The notes: a model not told the origin generated them from the letters alone. DNA of 6,341 nt from Candidatus Zixiibacteriota bacterium (GCA_023134875.1 JAGLUH010000323.1:1-6341), one strand, 5' to 3'. Shown: positions 1 through 6,341, counted from the first letter of the stretch. Translations and numbers: made by a program.

Positions 1-885
1 CAGCGACGGATCAATGGTGATGAAAATCACGCCCTGGGGATACATCTTCTGGGTGAGGAATTCGCCATAACCCGCCATCATCGCTGCAAAGAGGGATTTC
101 GATTCAATTCTTCTGCCGTTAACCAGCAGCATCACGCGCGAGCGATTGCGGCGGCAGATTTCCGGCTTGGAAAGATAGAGTTCCAGCTTGACAGTATCAG
201 TGAATTTCTCCCCCCTGACAAACTTGTCAGCAGCGCCGGCACCGAATAGCTGCGCCGCCCGCTCGAATTTGTCAGTCACTCCCTCCAGGTCAAGCAGTCG
301 CCGCTCATCCGATTCCAGCACGAATTCGGTTTGGGGACTCGACAGCGACAACCACTCCATCACCTGCAGGATCGCACGCACCTCGGCGGCCGGTGATTTA
401 AGAAACTTGCGCCGCGCCGGAGTATGATAGAAAAGGTTGCGAACGGTGATATAGGTACCATAGTCACAACCTGCCACTGTTTCACTCCTGGTCTCACCGC
501 CGTTGATTTCGATCTGATAACCTGACTCGCTGCCGTGAGGTCGTGATTTGATCACAAACTGGGAGACCGATGTAATCGAGGGCAATGCCTCACCCCGAAA
601 ACCAAAGGAACCGATGTTGAACAGGTCTTCCGGTTTTTCCAGCTTGCTGGTGGCATGACGACAAACGGCCAGTTTCAACTCTTCAGGGATCATACCCACG
701 CCGTCGTCGTTGACCTGAATGCGACTCAAGCCCCCTTCACTGATACCGACAAGGATCGACTTCGCTTCGGCATCAAGGGAGTTCTCCACCAGTTCCTTAA
801 CCACCGACGCCGGACGTTCGATCACCTCACCGGCGGCGATCTTGTTAATCAGAACATCCGGCAACAGTTTGATCTTACCGGTCAT
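1..885 (-). CDS. mutL: DNA mismatch repair protein MutL, N-terminal 295 residues (3' end outside window)
   Basis: Reading the minus strand from the ATG at 885-883 gives 295 uninterrupted codons running off the window edge, so the C-terminus is missing. This is the GHKL ATPase half of MutL, the mediator that couples MutS-bound mismatches to downstream nicking and excision. Visible ATPase motifs: ELVENSLDA (residues 31-39) with the expected catalytic Glu31 and Mg-binding Asn35; NDDGVGM (59-65); GSFGFRGEAL (92-101), the ATP-lid region. The family hallmark LFYHTPARRKFLKS (about 151-164) follows, then the start of the transducer domain with VNGRRIESKS (about 255-264). The start is supported by family alignment (MTGKIKLLPDVLINKIAAGEV) and by a weak GGAAAG about 5 bases upstream. 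It overlaps the end of mutS by 11 bases in another frame, which suggests translational coupling. Whether it carries the C-terminal metal-dependent endonuclease motif found in MutH-less bacteria cannot be seen here. Confidence 0.97.
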   Translation of the reverse strand, partial: MTGKIKLLPDVLINKIAAGEVIERPASVVKELVENSLDAEAKSILVGISEGGLSRIQVNDDGVGMIPEELKLAVCRHATSKLEKPEDLFNIGSFGFRGEALPSITSVSQFVIKSRPHGSESGYQIEINGGETRSETVAGCDYGTYITVRNLFYHTPARRKFLKSPAAEVRAILQVMEWLSLSSPQTEFVLESDERRLLDLEGVTDKFERAAQLFGAGAADKFVRGEKFTDTVKLELYLSKPEICRRNRSRVMLLVNGRRIESKSLFAAMMAGYGEFLTQKMYPQGVIFITIDPSL

Positions 886-3478
886 TTTCACTTTCCGCCA
901 ACGCCTTCAGTTCGACTAACATATTAAGGGCTTGAAGTGGCGTGATCTTCTCCACCTCAAGGTCTTGCAGTCGAGATGAAACTTCCGAAACCTTTTGCTC
1001 AAACAAACCAAGCTGATTGATTTGATCGCGTTTTTTCTTTCCCCGGTTGCCCACCGGATCAAATGAACCCCGTTCCAGACTCTTGAGAATCTCCCTGGCG
1101 CGATCTGTCACCGACTGCGGCAGACCAGCCAGCTTGGCGACCTCAATACCGAAACTGTCATCACAGCCGCCCGGCATCACCTTGCGCAGGAAAATGATCT
1201 TATCCTGCCAGCGGCGTACCTGCACCTGGTAATTTCTGATCCGGTCAAAGAGACGCGCCAGTTCGGTCAGTTCATGGAAATGAGTGGCGAAGATGGTGCG
1301 AGAACGCAGATGAGGTTGTTCGTGCAATGTCTCACAAAGCGCCCAGGCAATCGCCAGGCCGTCATAAGTTGATGTGCCGCGCCCCACTTCATCCAACAAG
1401 ACTAAGCTTTTCGGCGTGGCATTGGCGAGTATCCGCGAGGTGTCATTCATCTCCACCAGGAAGGTGGACTCACCCAGGGCGAGACGGTCGGAGGCGCCCA
1501 CGCGGGTAAAAACCCGATCGACAATGCCGATTCGCGCTCGGGCTGCGGGTACAAATGATCCCGCCTGCGCCATGATTACAATCAGGCCGACCTGACGCAG
1601 GTAGGTCGACTTGCCTGCCATGTTGGGACCGGTGAGAAGCTGCAGTTGTTCGCCGTCGATATCAAGCGAGGTGTCATTGGCGACGAAATCACCGCGCGGC
1701 AGGACGTTCTCAATGATCGGATGTCGGCCTTCGACTATTTCAAGGCTTTGCGATTCGTCAAACGCCGGACGACTGTAATTATGGCGGCGAGCGGCGGCGG
1801 CATAAGAGCCGATCACATCGACTTCGCTGATGAGCCTGCCGGTAAGGCTGATTTCTTCGACATGCGCTGCGACGGAATCACGCACCTGGAAGAAAAGCTC
1901 TTCCTCATGTTTGTTGATCTTCTCTTCTGCAGCCAGGATCAACTCCTCTTTTTCTTTCATCTGCGCGGTGATATATCGTTCCGCATTGACCAGCGTCTGC
2001 TTGCGGATGAAGTGATCGGGCACCTTGTCGGCATGGACTTTGGTTACTTCAATGTAGTAACCGAAGACTTTGTTATAACCGACGCGCAGCGAGGGTATGC
2101 CGGTGTCGCGGCGCAAGCTCTTCTGCAAGCCGGCGATATAGTCAACCGCTTCCTTAATCGAAGTCTTCAGTTCATCAAGTTCGTCCGAGTAATCATCCTT
2201 TATCAGCGAGCCGTTGCCGGTCAGATAAGGCGGATCATCCTTGATCGCCGCTTCAATCAACTCAGCTATAGCAGAGAGATCGGGAAGCATCTCGGCGACA
2301 CGATCAAAAAGCATCGTATTAGCTTTACTTAGTAGTGTCTTAATTGCCGGCACTTGCTTCAAGCTGTTCTTCAATTGTATCAAATCTTTCGGATTGGCCT
2401 TGCGGTATCCCAGTTTGCCGGCGATTCGTTCCAGGTCAGCCAGATCAGTAAGCAGTCCCGTCAGTTTGTCACGCAGCTTCTGATCGTCCGCCAGTTTCTG
2501 CACCGACTGGAGTCTTTCCTTGATTCTCTCCAGTTTTTTAAGCGGCGCCGCCAGCCAGCGCGCCAGCAAACGCTGACCGCCGACGGTCTTACAAAAGTCC
2601 AGCAGGCCCAGCAGGGAATGTTCCTTGATGTTGGTCGCCTGCGGTTGAAGTATCTCCAGATTGCAGAGTGTCGCCGAGTCAAGATAGATAGTCTCCGGCT
2701 CTTCGGCTAAGCGCGGCGGCTCCAGGTGAGTCGGCACGCCGAACTTGACTTCGTCCAGGTAGGCAATCAGACTGCCTAGCGCCGAGACTGCCAGGGGCAG
2801 AGACAAGAGACCGAAAGCATCAAGAGAATGAACTCCATAGTAATTCTTGATTCGCAGGGCGGCATCATCATGCTGGTACTTGAAGTCCTCTAATTTGGTG
2901 ACGACGGCAGTGAGACGCGCCAGCCGTTCACCAATACCGTTTTGCAGTGACTCCGGCACCAGAATCTCCCGGGCGTCGATCACCTCCGCCCGTTCCAGGG
3001 TAAGCCGGATATCTGACTGATAAACCAGTACGCGACCGGTGGCAAGCTCCAGCGCCGCCAGGCCGGCGGCATCCTCAGCGGCGTAGAGCGAAAGAATCAT
3101 ATTCTCCCGATTCTCCGGCAGGACACCGTCGACAGTAATCGTGCCGGGTGTGATAACCTCAATCACTTCGCGCCGGACCAGACCCTTCGCCTGTTTCGGG
3201 TCTTCAGTCTGCTCGCAGATAGCGACCTTGTGTCCCGCCTGTAGAAGCTGCGACAGGTATTTGTCGGCGGCATGATAGGGCACGCCCGCCAGCGGCATGC
3301 GGGTCGACTTGCCGTGAGCGCGCGATGTCAGGGCGATACCGAGGATGGGCGCGGCGATTTCGGCATCACGGCCAAACATCTCGTAGAAATCTCCCATGCG
3401 AAAGAAGAGGATTTTGTCGGGATGCTGTGCCTTGATCTTGAAGTACTGCTCTTCAAGCGGTGTCTGTTTCCTGGTCAT
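875..3478 (-). CDS. mutS: DNA mismatch repair protein MutS, full length (867 aa)
   Basis: MutS recognises mismatches and small loops as a dimer and signals to MutL using ATP. The length (867 aa) fits the MutS1 family (E. coli 853). The N-terminal mismatch-binding domain has GDFYEMF with the Phe-x-Glu pair at F31 and E33 that stacks on and contacts the mispair. The connector and lever follow, then the clamp region around residue 466 (GYNKVFGYYIEV). The ATPase has Walker A GPNMAGKST (617-625, Lys623), the GASDRLALGESTFLVEM signature loop, Walker B LLDEVGRGTSTYDG (Asp696, Glu697) and ATHFHEL with the conserved His733. A C-terminal tail has QLGLF (822-826), matching the sliding-clamp-binding consensus, and a final ITPLQALNMLVELKAL helix typical of the family. 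The ATG directly follows the TAG of the SPOR gene and no good Shine-Dalgarno is seen, so translation may rely on coupling. No missing key residue or frame break was found. It is not MutS2: the mismatch-binding domain is present and there is no Smr domain. Confidence 0.98.
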   Translation of the reverse strand: MTRKQTPLEEQYFKIKAQHPDKILFFRMGDFYEMFGRDAEIAAPILGIALTSRAHGKSTRMPLAGVPYHAADKYLSQLLQAGHKVAICEQTEDPKQAKGLVRREVIEVITPGTITVDGVLPENRENMILSLYAAEDAAGLAALELATGRVLVYQSDIRLTLERAEVIDAREILVPESLQNGIGERLARLTAVVTKLEDFKYQHDDAALRIKNYYGVHSLDAFGLLSLPLAVSALGSLIAYLDEVKFGVPTHLEPPRLAEEPETIYLDSATLCNLEILQPQATNIKEHSLLGLLDFCKTVGGQRLLARWLAAPLKKLERIKERLQSVQKLADDQKLRDKLTGLLTDLADLERIAGKLGYRKANPKDLIQLKNSLKQVPAIKTLLSKANTMLFDRVAEMLPDLSAIAELIEAAIKDDPPYLTGNGSLIKDDYSDELDELKTSIKEAVDYIAGLQKSLRRDTGIPSLRVGYNKVFGYYIEVTKVHADKVPDHFIRKQTLVNAERYITAQMKEKEELILAAEEKINKHEEELFFQVRDSVAAHVEEISLTGRLISEVDVIGSYAAAARRHNYSRPAFDESQSLEIVEGRHPIIENVLPRGDFVANDTSLDIDGEQLQLLTGPNMAGKSTYLRQVGLIVIMAQAGSFVPAARARIGIVDRVFTRVGASDRLALGESTFLVEMNDTSRILANATPKSLVLLDEVGRGTSTYDGLAIAWALCETLHEQPHLRSRTIFATHFHELTELARLFDRIRNYQVQVRRWQDKIIFLRKVMPGGCDDSFGIEVAKLAGLPQSVTDRAREILKSLERGSFDPVGNRGKKKRDQINQLGLFEQKVSEVSSRLQDLEVEKITPLQALNMLVELKALAESENDR

Positions 3479-4585
3479 CTATAGTTTCACAACATGGTAA
3501 CTGCTGTGGTTCTGTTTCTCCAGCTTCTTTTTGAAGGCAGTCGCCTCCGTTTTTGATTCGAAGCGACCCAGATCGACAACATAGTACCTGCCGCCGGATA
3601 TCTGCACCCGCGTGACGGTGACAGTATAACCGCGCCGCGCGTAGCGGCGTCGCAGTTTCTCGGCATTGCTCGCTTTCCGGAAGGTTCCCACGCGCACGGC
3701 ATAGAGAACAGGTCGGCGGCTGCTGATGCTAATGTCCTGACGATCAGGTTCGGCACCTGGGGGAGCAGCCTCGGAAACTCCCGTCGTGGCAAAGCGCGCC
3801 TGCAAATCGCTCAGTCCCAGAGTCGCCGGATAGCGACTGCTGAGCATAGTGTAGCTGAACTGCGCATTGTCATAATCGGAATCGGCAAGATAGGTATCCA
3901 CCAGTCGCAACAACACCGCTCCCGCATACCGTTCATCACTGCGGTTCGCCAGCTTGTGGTAATAAGCGGCGGCGTCATCATACTTGCCCTGTGACATCCG
4001 GATGTCACCCAGGGTGAGCAGCAACCGGGCGGTAACTTCGGGATCGCCAGACCGTTTCAAGGCTTTTTTGAGGTCACCCACCGATTTTTTCTGCTTGCCC
4101 ACACCGACGCGCAGCAACGCCCTGATATTCTCCAATTCTGGATAATGGTCAGACTCTTTGCATTTCTGCCGATGTCGATCAACCAGTTCCAGGCCCTGAT
4201 GGTATTGGCGCGCGGCCAGATGGTAGTTGGCGACGGCAATCAGGGAGAGCGCGTAGATGTCGCGGTCATTGGCAAGTTCGATCGCCTTGAGGAAACAGAT
4301 GTACGCGGAATCAGCGTCCTCGGTCAGGCAGCCGGCAAGATAACACCTTTCCGAATTGGCATATTCAGTTTCAATCAGGGATGCAAGAAGTAAACGAGCA
4401 TCCTCGACATGCCCTTCGGCAATCAACTGGGAGACCAGGTGGGTGCGATCAGTGGCGGCGACAAGAGCATCTATAAATAAGAGCGCTGTCACTGCCAGGA
4501 CTACACAGGCAGCAATCAGTTCATGCTTCTTTAACGGCAATCTCCTTGCCGGAGAGGAGTTTTTCCAATGTGTCGAGGGCTTCAT
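3479..4585 (-). CDS. Membrane-anchored TPR-like protein with C-terminal SPOR domain
   Basis: I recognise the domains but not a named gene. From the chosen ATG the protein is 368 aa: a short basic N-terminus (PARRLPLKKHE), one hydrophobic helix at about residues 23-44 (membrane anchor or signal peptide; VAA-T at 42-45 could be a cleavage site), TPR-like helical pairs at about 46-130 and 183-253 (for example LGDIRMSQGKYDDAAAYYH), a Pro/Ala/Asp linker (about 270-290), and a SPOR domain at 292-368 (YAVRVGTFRKASNAEKL, then YYVVDLGRFESKTEATAF). SPOR domains bind denuded peptidoglycan glycan strands, often at the septum, so the C-terminus is probably periplasmic. The start is uncertain. ATG 4585 has a good AGGGGAA five bases upstream but overlaps the previous gene by 65 bases. 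A TTG at 4540 gives 353 aa and only 20 bases of overlap but has AAGGAG just one base away. A farther upstream ATG at 4624 overlaps by 104 bases and is least likely. The stop abuts mutS. The function is probably cell-envelope or division related (inferred). Confidence 0.85.
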   Translation of the reverse strand: MKPSTHWKNSSPARRLPLKKHELIAACVVLAVTALLFIDALVAATDRTHLVSQLIAEGHVEDARLLLASLIETEYANSERCYLAGCLTEDADSAYICFLKAIELANDRDIYALSLIAVANYHLAARQYHQGLELVDRHRQKCKESDHYPELENIRALLRVGVGKQKKSVGDLKKALKRSGDPEVTARLLLTLGDIRMSQGKYDDAAAYYHKLANRSDERYAGAVLLRLVDTYLADSDYDNAQFSYTMLSSRYPATLGLSDLQARFATTGVSEAAPPGAEPDRQDISISSRRPVLYAVRVGTFRKASNAEKLRRRYARRGYTVTVTRVQISGGRYYVVDLGRFESKTEATAFKKKLEKQNHSSYHVVKL

Positions 4586-5591
4586 CAGTTTTCCCCTGTT
4601 GGCGATAGATCGCCGCCAGACCAACCGTAGCGGGCGTATAGCCAGGCTTGACCTCGATTATCTGACGGTAGTACTCCTCGGCGCGCTCGTAGTTCCCCTT
4701 CTTGGCATAGAGATTACCCAGCGCCATTGCCGCCTCGATATTGTCCGGCTCCTGCTCCAGGATTTTCTCTAAGATGCCGCCGAGAGCATTGAATTGTCCC
4801 AGGTCAAAAAGCGTTTTCTCCAGACGGTCAAGCACCAGATGGGCGCTGCGGGGATAAGTCTCAGCCAAATATCGCCAACTTTTAACCGCATCCTCCGGTC
4901 GCTTTTCCGCCAGATAGGACTCGCCGGTCTTGACCCACGCCTCCGCCTTGCTTTGATCGAGATCATAGGCGGCCTTGTAGAGCGATCGCGCCTTCTTGCT
5001 TTTACCCTCCTGATGCAATTGGTCTGCCAACTTGATCTTGACGTCGGCAAAACGGGACTGGTAGGTCCGATGATCCTGTTTGTACAATCGCTCGGCAACC
5101 TGCTCCGCCTGCTCCCACTCTTCGTTGGCAATTAGCAGGTCAAGTAGTTTCTCTCCCATCTGCCGGTCGCGAACATCTCGTTCATATTCGCTGGTCAGCA
5201 GTTCGATCGCCCTGTCATTTTGCCGGTCACGTATATAATCGTCGATCAGGCAGGTGCGAATCGCCTTCACCTGATCCGCCTTGAGGCCGGAACGCAACAG
5301 CAACTCCGAGTGCACGCGGATGGCGCTATCGACATTATTGCGCTCCGCCAGAATCATACCAAGTCGCAGGTAGGCGTCAATGTTTTCTGAGTTTTGGCTG
5401 ACAACCTCCTTCAGCTTGTAGAAAGCGCCGGTCTGATCGCCGTCCAGGAGAGCCTGTAAAGCCTGAACATAGAGAGCCTGATCATCAACTTTTCGTCGTC
5501 CCCGGCGCGTAAGCAAGGCAAACACGACCATCACCACCGCCAGCAACAGCGCAAAACCGATCACATAGGTAAGGGACAATCCAAACATCAT
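4521..5591 (-). CDS. lapB: LapB (YciM)-like membrane-anchored TPR protein lacking the rubredoxin-like domain
   Basis: This 356-aa protein has one N-terminal transmembrane helix (about residues 4-27) followed by basic residues (TRRGRRK), the topology of LapB with a cytoplasmic TPR array. TPR-type pairs fill most of the rest: about 38-68, 71-103, 111-138, 216-247, 284-316 and 318-348, with typical pieces such as ALGNLYAKKGNYERAEEYY. DSAIRVHSELLLRSGL (88-103) closely parallels the E. coli LapB segment DRAIRIHQTLMESASL, and lapA lies directly upstream as in E. coli, which supports the assignment. E. coli LapB works with the protease FtsH in controlling LpxC, and thus LPS synthesis. Unlike E. coli LapB (389 aa), this protein ends after the last TPR with KEIAVKEA. 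It has a single cysteine (Cys114) and no CxxC pairs, so the C-terminal zinc-binding rubredoxin-like domain is absent. The ATGATG start overlaps the lapA TGA by 4 bases, with GAGGAA five bases upstream. The symbol reflects family and context; equivalence of function is not shown. Confidence 0.8.
   Translation of the reverse strand: MMFGLSLTYVIGFALLLAVVMVVFALLTRRGRRKVDDQALYVQALQALLDGDQTGAFYKLKEVVSQNSENIDAYLRLGMILAERNNVDSAIRVHSELLLRSGLKADQVKAIRTCLIDDYIRDRQNDRAIELLTSEYERDVRDRQMGEKLLDLLIANEEWEQAEQVAERLYKQDHRTYQSRFADVKIKLADQLHQEGKSKKARSLYKAAYDLDQSKAEAWVKTGESYLAEKRPEDAVKSWRYLAETYPRSAHLVLDRLEKTLFDLGQFNALGGILEKILEQEPDNIEAAMALGNLYAKKGNYERAEEYYRQIIEVKPGYTPATVGLAAIYRQQGKTDEALDTLEKLLSGKEIAVKEA
4591..4597 (-). 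promoter_or_regulatory. Candidate Shine-Dalgarno site deciding the SPOR-gene start
   Basis: On the minus strand AGGGGAA lies five bases before the ATG at 4585, inside the coding sequence of the lapB-like gene. It is the reason for preferring this start over the TTG at 4540, whose nearby AAGGAG is only one base away. Such a sequence inside a gene can also arise by chance. Confidence 0.45.
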
Positions 5592-5911
5592 TCCGTTTCC
5601 TCATTCGGTTCACTGATGTCGACCTTCTCGATCTGCCGATTACGCAAAGCGGTGATCTCCGTTTGCAGGCGTCGGGCTTGCCGTCGCTGCGTGCGTGCCT
5701 CGGCGGAGATTTTGAAGAAGTAAGTCACGGCAATCAGGAAACTGGCTATCATCCCCGCGGCGAAGGCGAGTAATACCACCGTAATCAGAGGAACATCAAG
5801 GTAGTGAAGGTTGACGATAAAGATATTAACGCGTTCGGCGGCGTTGTAGACGAAAAACCCAATCGCCAGTATCAGGAAGACAATGATCAAAAGCATTCTC
5901 ACAGCCCACAT
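5588..5911 (-). CDS. lapA: LapA-type small inner-membrane protein (DUF1049 family)
   Basis: This 107-aa protein has two transmembrane segments at about residues 4-23 and 41-66, joined by a short loop RVNIFIVNLHYLDVPL, and then a charged cytoplasmic tail that looks like a coiled coil (about 69-95, ARTQRRQARRLQTEITALR). The pattern of a valine-rich strand before the second helix, AFAAGMIASFL in that helix, and a basic coiled coil after it matches the LapA / lipopolysaccharide assembly protein A domain (E. coli LapA, 102 aa). In E. coli it partners LapB in LPS assembly at the inner membrane. The neighbouring downstream LapB-like gene overlaps by ATGA, which reinforces the call. The start is well set by a near-perfect Shine-Dalgarno AAAGGAGG nine bases upstream, the strongest ribosome binding site in the window. 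The acidic last ten residues are not informative. Confidence 0.88.
   Translation of the reverse strand: MWAVRMLLIIVFLILAIGFFVYNAAERVNIFIVNLHYLDVPLITVVLLAFAAGMIASFLIAVTYFFKISAEARTQRRQARRLQTEITALRNRQIEKVDISEPNEETE
5597..5602 (-). promoter_or_regulatory. Shine-Dalgarno site of the lapB-like gene
   Basis: On the minus strand GAGGAA lies five bases before the first ATG of the ATGATG start at 5591. It sits within the last codons of lapA. It supports use of the first ATG, which shares ATGA with the lapA stop, rather than the second one. Confidence 0.65.
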
Positions 5912-5920
5912 TATGATAAT

Positions 5921-5928
5921 CCTCCTTT
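5921..5928 (-). promoter_or_regulatory. Strong Shine-Dalgarno site of lapA
   Basis: On the minus strand this reads AAAGGAGG, nine bases before the lapA ATG at 5911. It is nearly perfectly complementary to the 16S rRNA anti-Shine-Dalgarno. It contrasts with the weak or absent sites before mutS and mutL, so lapA looks like the main independent ribosome entry point of the cluster. Confidence 0.85.
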
Positions 5929-5961
5929 ACTTGGACTTAATGTGCCACACTATCCGGTACC

Positions 5962-5980
5962 AATTGCCAGCGGCGCAATT
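5962..5980. repeat. Short inverted repeat at the gene end before lapA
   Basis: AATTGC and GCAATT form a perfect 6-base inverted repeat around a 7-base centre, starting at the stop codon of the upstream hypothetical gene. It has no following T-run and a short stem, so it is not a convincing intrinsic terminator. It could be a small operator-like site or chance. The remaining spacer bases (5912-5961) hold the lapA ribosome binding site and no other clear element. Confidence 0.3.
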
Positions 5981-6341
5981 CACTTTTCTTCCTTACTGCC
6001 TTCCCCTTCACCGGCAGTAGTATCCGATTCGGTATCGGCGAAAGTGAGAGAAGCCATGATCTTCTCAAAGGTTTCATGAAGAGAGGGAAAGAACTGATTT
6101 TCGCACACGAGTTCGACATAGAGCAGCCAGCCCTCAAGCGGTATGATATATATATGGCCTACCCGATAATCACGAATCAGAGTGGCTCCCGACCGTCCCG
6201 ATATCAGCGCTTCATATTCCAGTTTCGCCTTCAACTTCAAAGCTTCCCTGCCACCAATCTTAGCGCTGGTGCGCGTCTGGATGTCGACATCATGTTTGGC
6301 GACGGGAGCCAGCAGAATCGACTTCGACAGTATCTTATCCT
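5980..6341 (-). CDS. Hypothetical protein, C-terminal 120 residues (5' end outside window)
   Basis: The minus-strand frame is open from the window edge (DKILSKSILLAPVAKHD...) to the TGA at 5982-5980. It has no start codon that need be real: a TTG at 6240 lies inside the frame, and the reading continues upstream through plausible coding sequence, so the gene most likely begins beyond the window. I do not recognise it firmly. What is visible is an alternating beta-rich stretch (AKIGGREALKLKAKLEYEAL, then GHIYIIPLEGWLLYVELVC), a helix LHETFEKIMASLTF, and a disordered acidic tail (TESDTTAGEGEGSKEEK). The order of strands followed by a helix reading F-E-K-I-x-x-S-L-x-F resembles the end of small secreted PsbP/DcrB-like (DUF1795-type) domains, but this is a weak impression from a fragment. 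It precedes lapA by about 68 bases in the same direction and may be in the same transcript. Confidence 0.7.
   Translation of the reverse strand, partial: DKILSKSILLAPVAKHDVDIQTRTSAKIGGREALKLKAKLEYEALISGRSGATLIRDYRVGHIYIIPLEGWLLYVELVCENQFFPSLHETFEKIMASLTFADTESDTTAGEGEGSKEEK

Noticed and set aside
1646..2332. Long plus-strand open frame (228 codons) opposite mutS
   Set aside because: It lies entirely antisense to the well-conserved MutS core and clamp region, has no recognisable domain, and its openness is explained by the codon bias of mutS. The other plus-strand frames over mutS are shadows for the same reason.
4501..4522. Lipobox-like IAAC near the N-terminus of the SPOR protein
   Set aside because: The cysteine comes before the hydrophobic core, not at its end, so it cannot be a lipoprotein cleavage site. 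The helix behind it is an anchor or signal-peptide core.
4521..4560. Programmed frameshift joining the LapB-like and SPOR proteins
   Set aside because: The SPOR frame is not in the -1 relation to the LapB-like frame, there is no clear slippery heptamer with a following stem, and the SPOR protein has its own basic-plus-hydrophobic N-terminus.
4145..4772. Two overlapping plus-strand frames opposite the TPR genes
   Set aside because: The opposite strand gives continuous TPR/SPOR proteins with coherent domains. These frames have no recognisable family or convincing ribosome binding site.
5942..5947. TGGCAC on the minus strand, as in the -24 box of sigma-54 promoters
   Set aside because: The needed TTGC-like -12 element at the right spacing is missing.
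5804..6137. Small frames on both strands across the lapA start and the gap before it
   Set aside because: They overlap the well-supported lapA and the upstream protein frame, and their translations are low in recognisable structure. They would also cover the strong lapA ribosome binding site.
6146..6155. Alternating AT run
   Set aside because: Only five units, and it is read as ordinary codons (around His-Ile-Tyr-Ile) in the hypothetical protein. Too short to suggest a variable repeat.

Overview
The window is a compact, one-directional stretch of bacterial chromosome. Every supported gene lies on the minus strand, so transcription runs from high to low coordinates. In transcription order the genes are: the C-terminal part of an unrecognised protein (5980-6341, entering from outside), a LapA-type small membrane protein (5588-5911), a LapB-like membrane-anchored TPR protein (4521-5591), a membrane-anchored TPR-plus-SPOR protein (3479-4585), full-length MutS (875-3478), and the N-terminal 295 residues of MutL (1-885, leaving at the other edge). 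There is no RNA gene, mobile element, CRISPR array or long gene-free stretch. The largest gap is about 68 bases, between the first gene and lapA.

The organism looks like a diderm (Gram-negative-type) bacterium with moderate GC. LapA/LapB-type proteins belong to lipopolysaccharide-making cells, and SPOR domains act on periplasmic peptidoglycan. Neither the MutS/MutL sequences nor the lapA-lapB-SPOR-mutS-mutL order matches an enterobacterial layout (E. coli lapAB is not next to mutS or mutL). The taxon is left open. A lineage of the FCB superphylum or a related uncultured phylum is only a guess.

The junctions are very tight: lapA/lapB-like overlap by 4 bases (ATGA), lapB-like/SPOR overlap by tens of bases (start uncertain), SPOR/mutS abut as TAG-ATG with no space, and mutS/mutL overlap by 11 bases. 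This strongly suggests one transcription unit with translational coupling. It would place two jobs on one message: envelope assembly (LapA, LapB-like and SPOR protein, all predicted at the inner membrane) and DNA mismatch repair (MutS finds the mismatch, MutL is the ATP-driven mediator).

The two repair proteins look intact and functional in the visible parts. The more unusual points are the LapB-like protein, which lacks the C-terminal rubredoxin-like zinc domain that E. coli LapB needs, and its tight linkage to a TPR/SPOR protein of unknown role. I see no clearly new defence, mobile or RNA-based system here.
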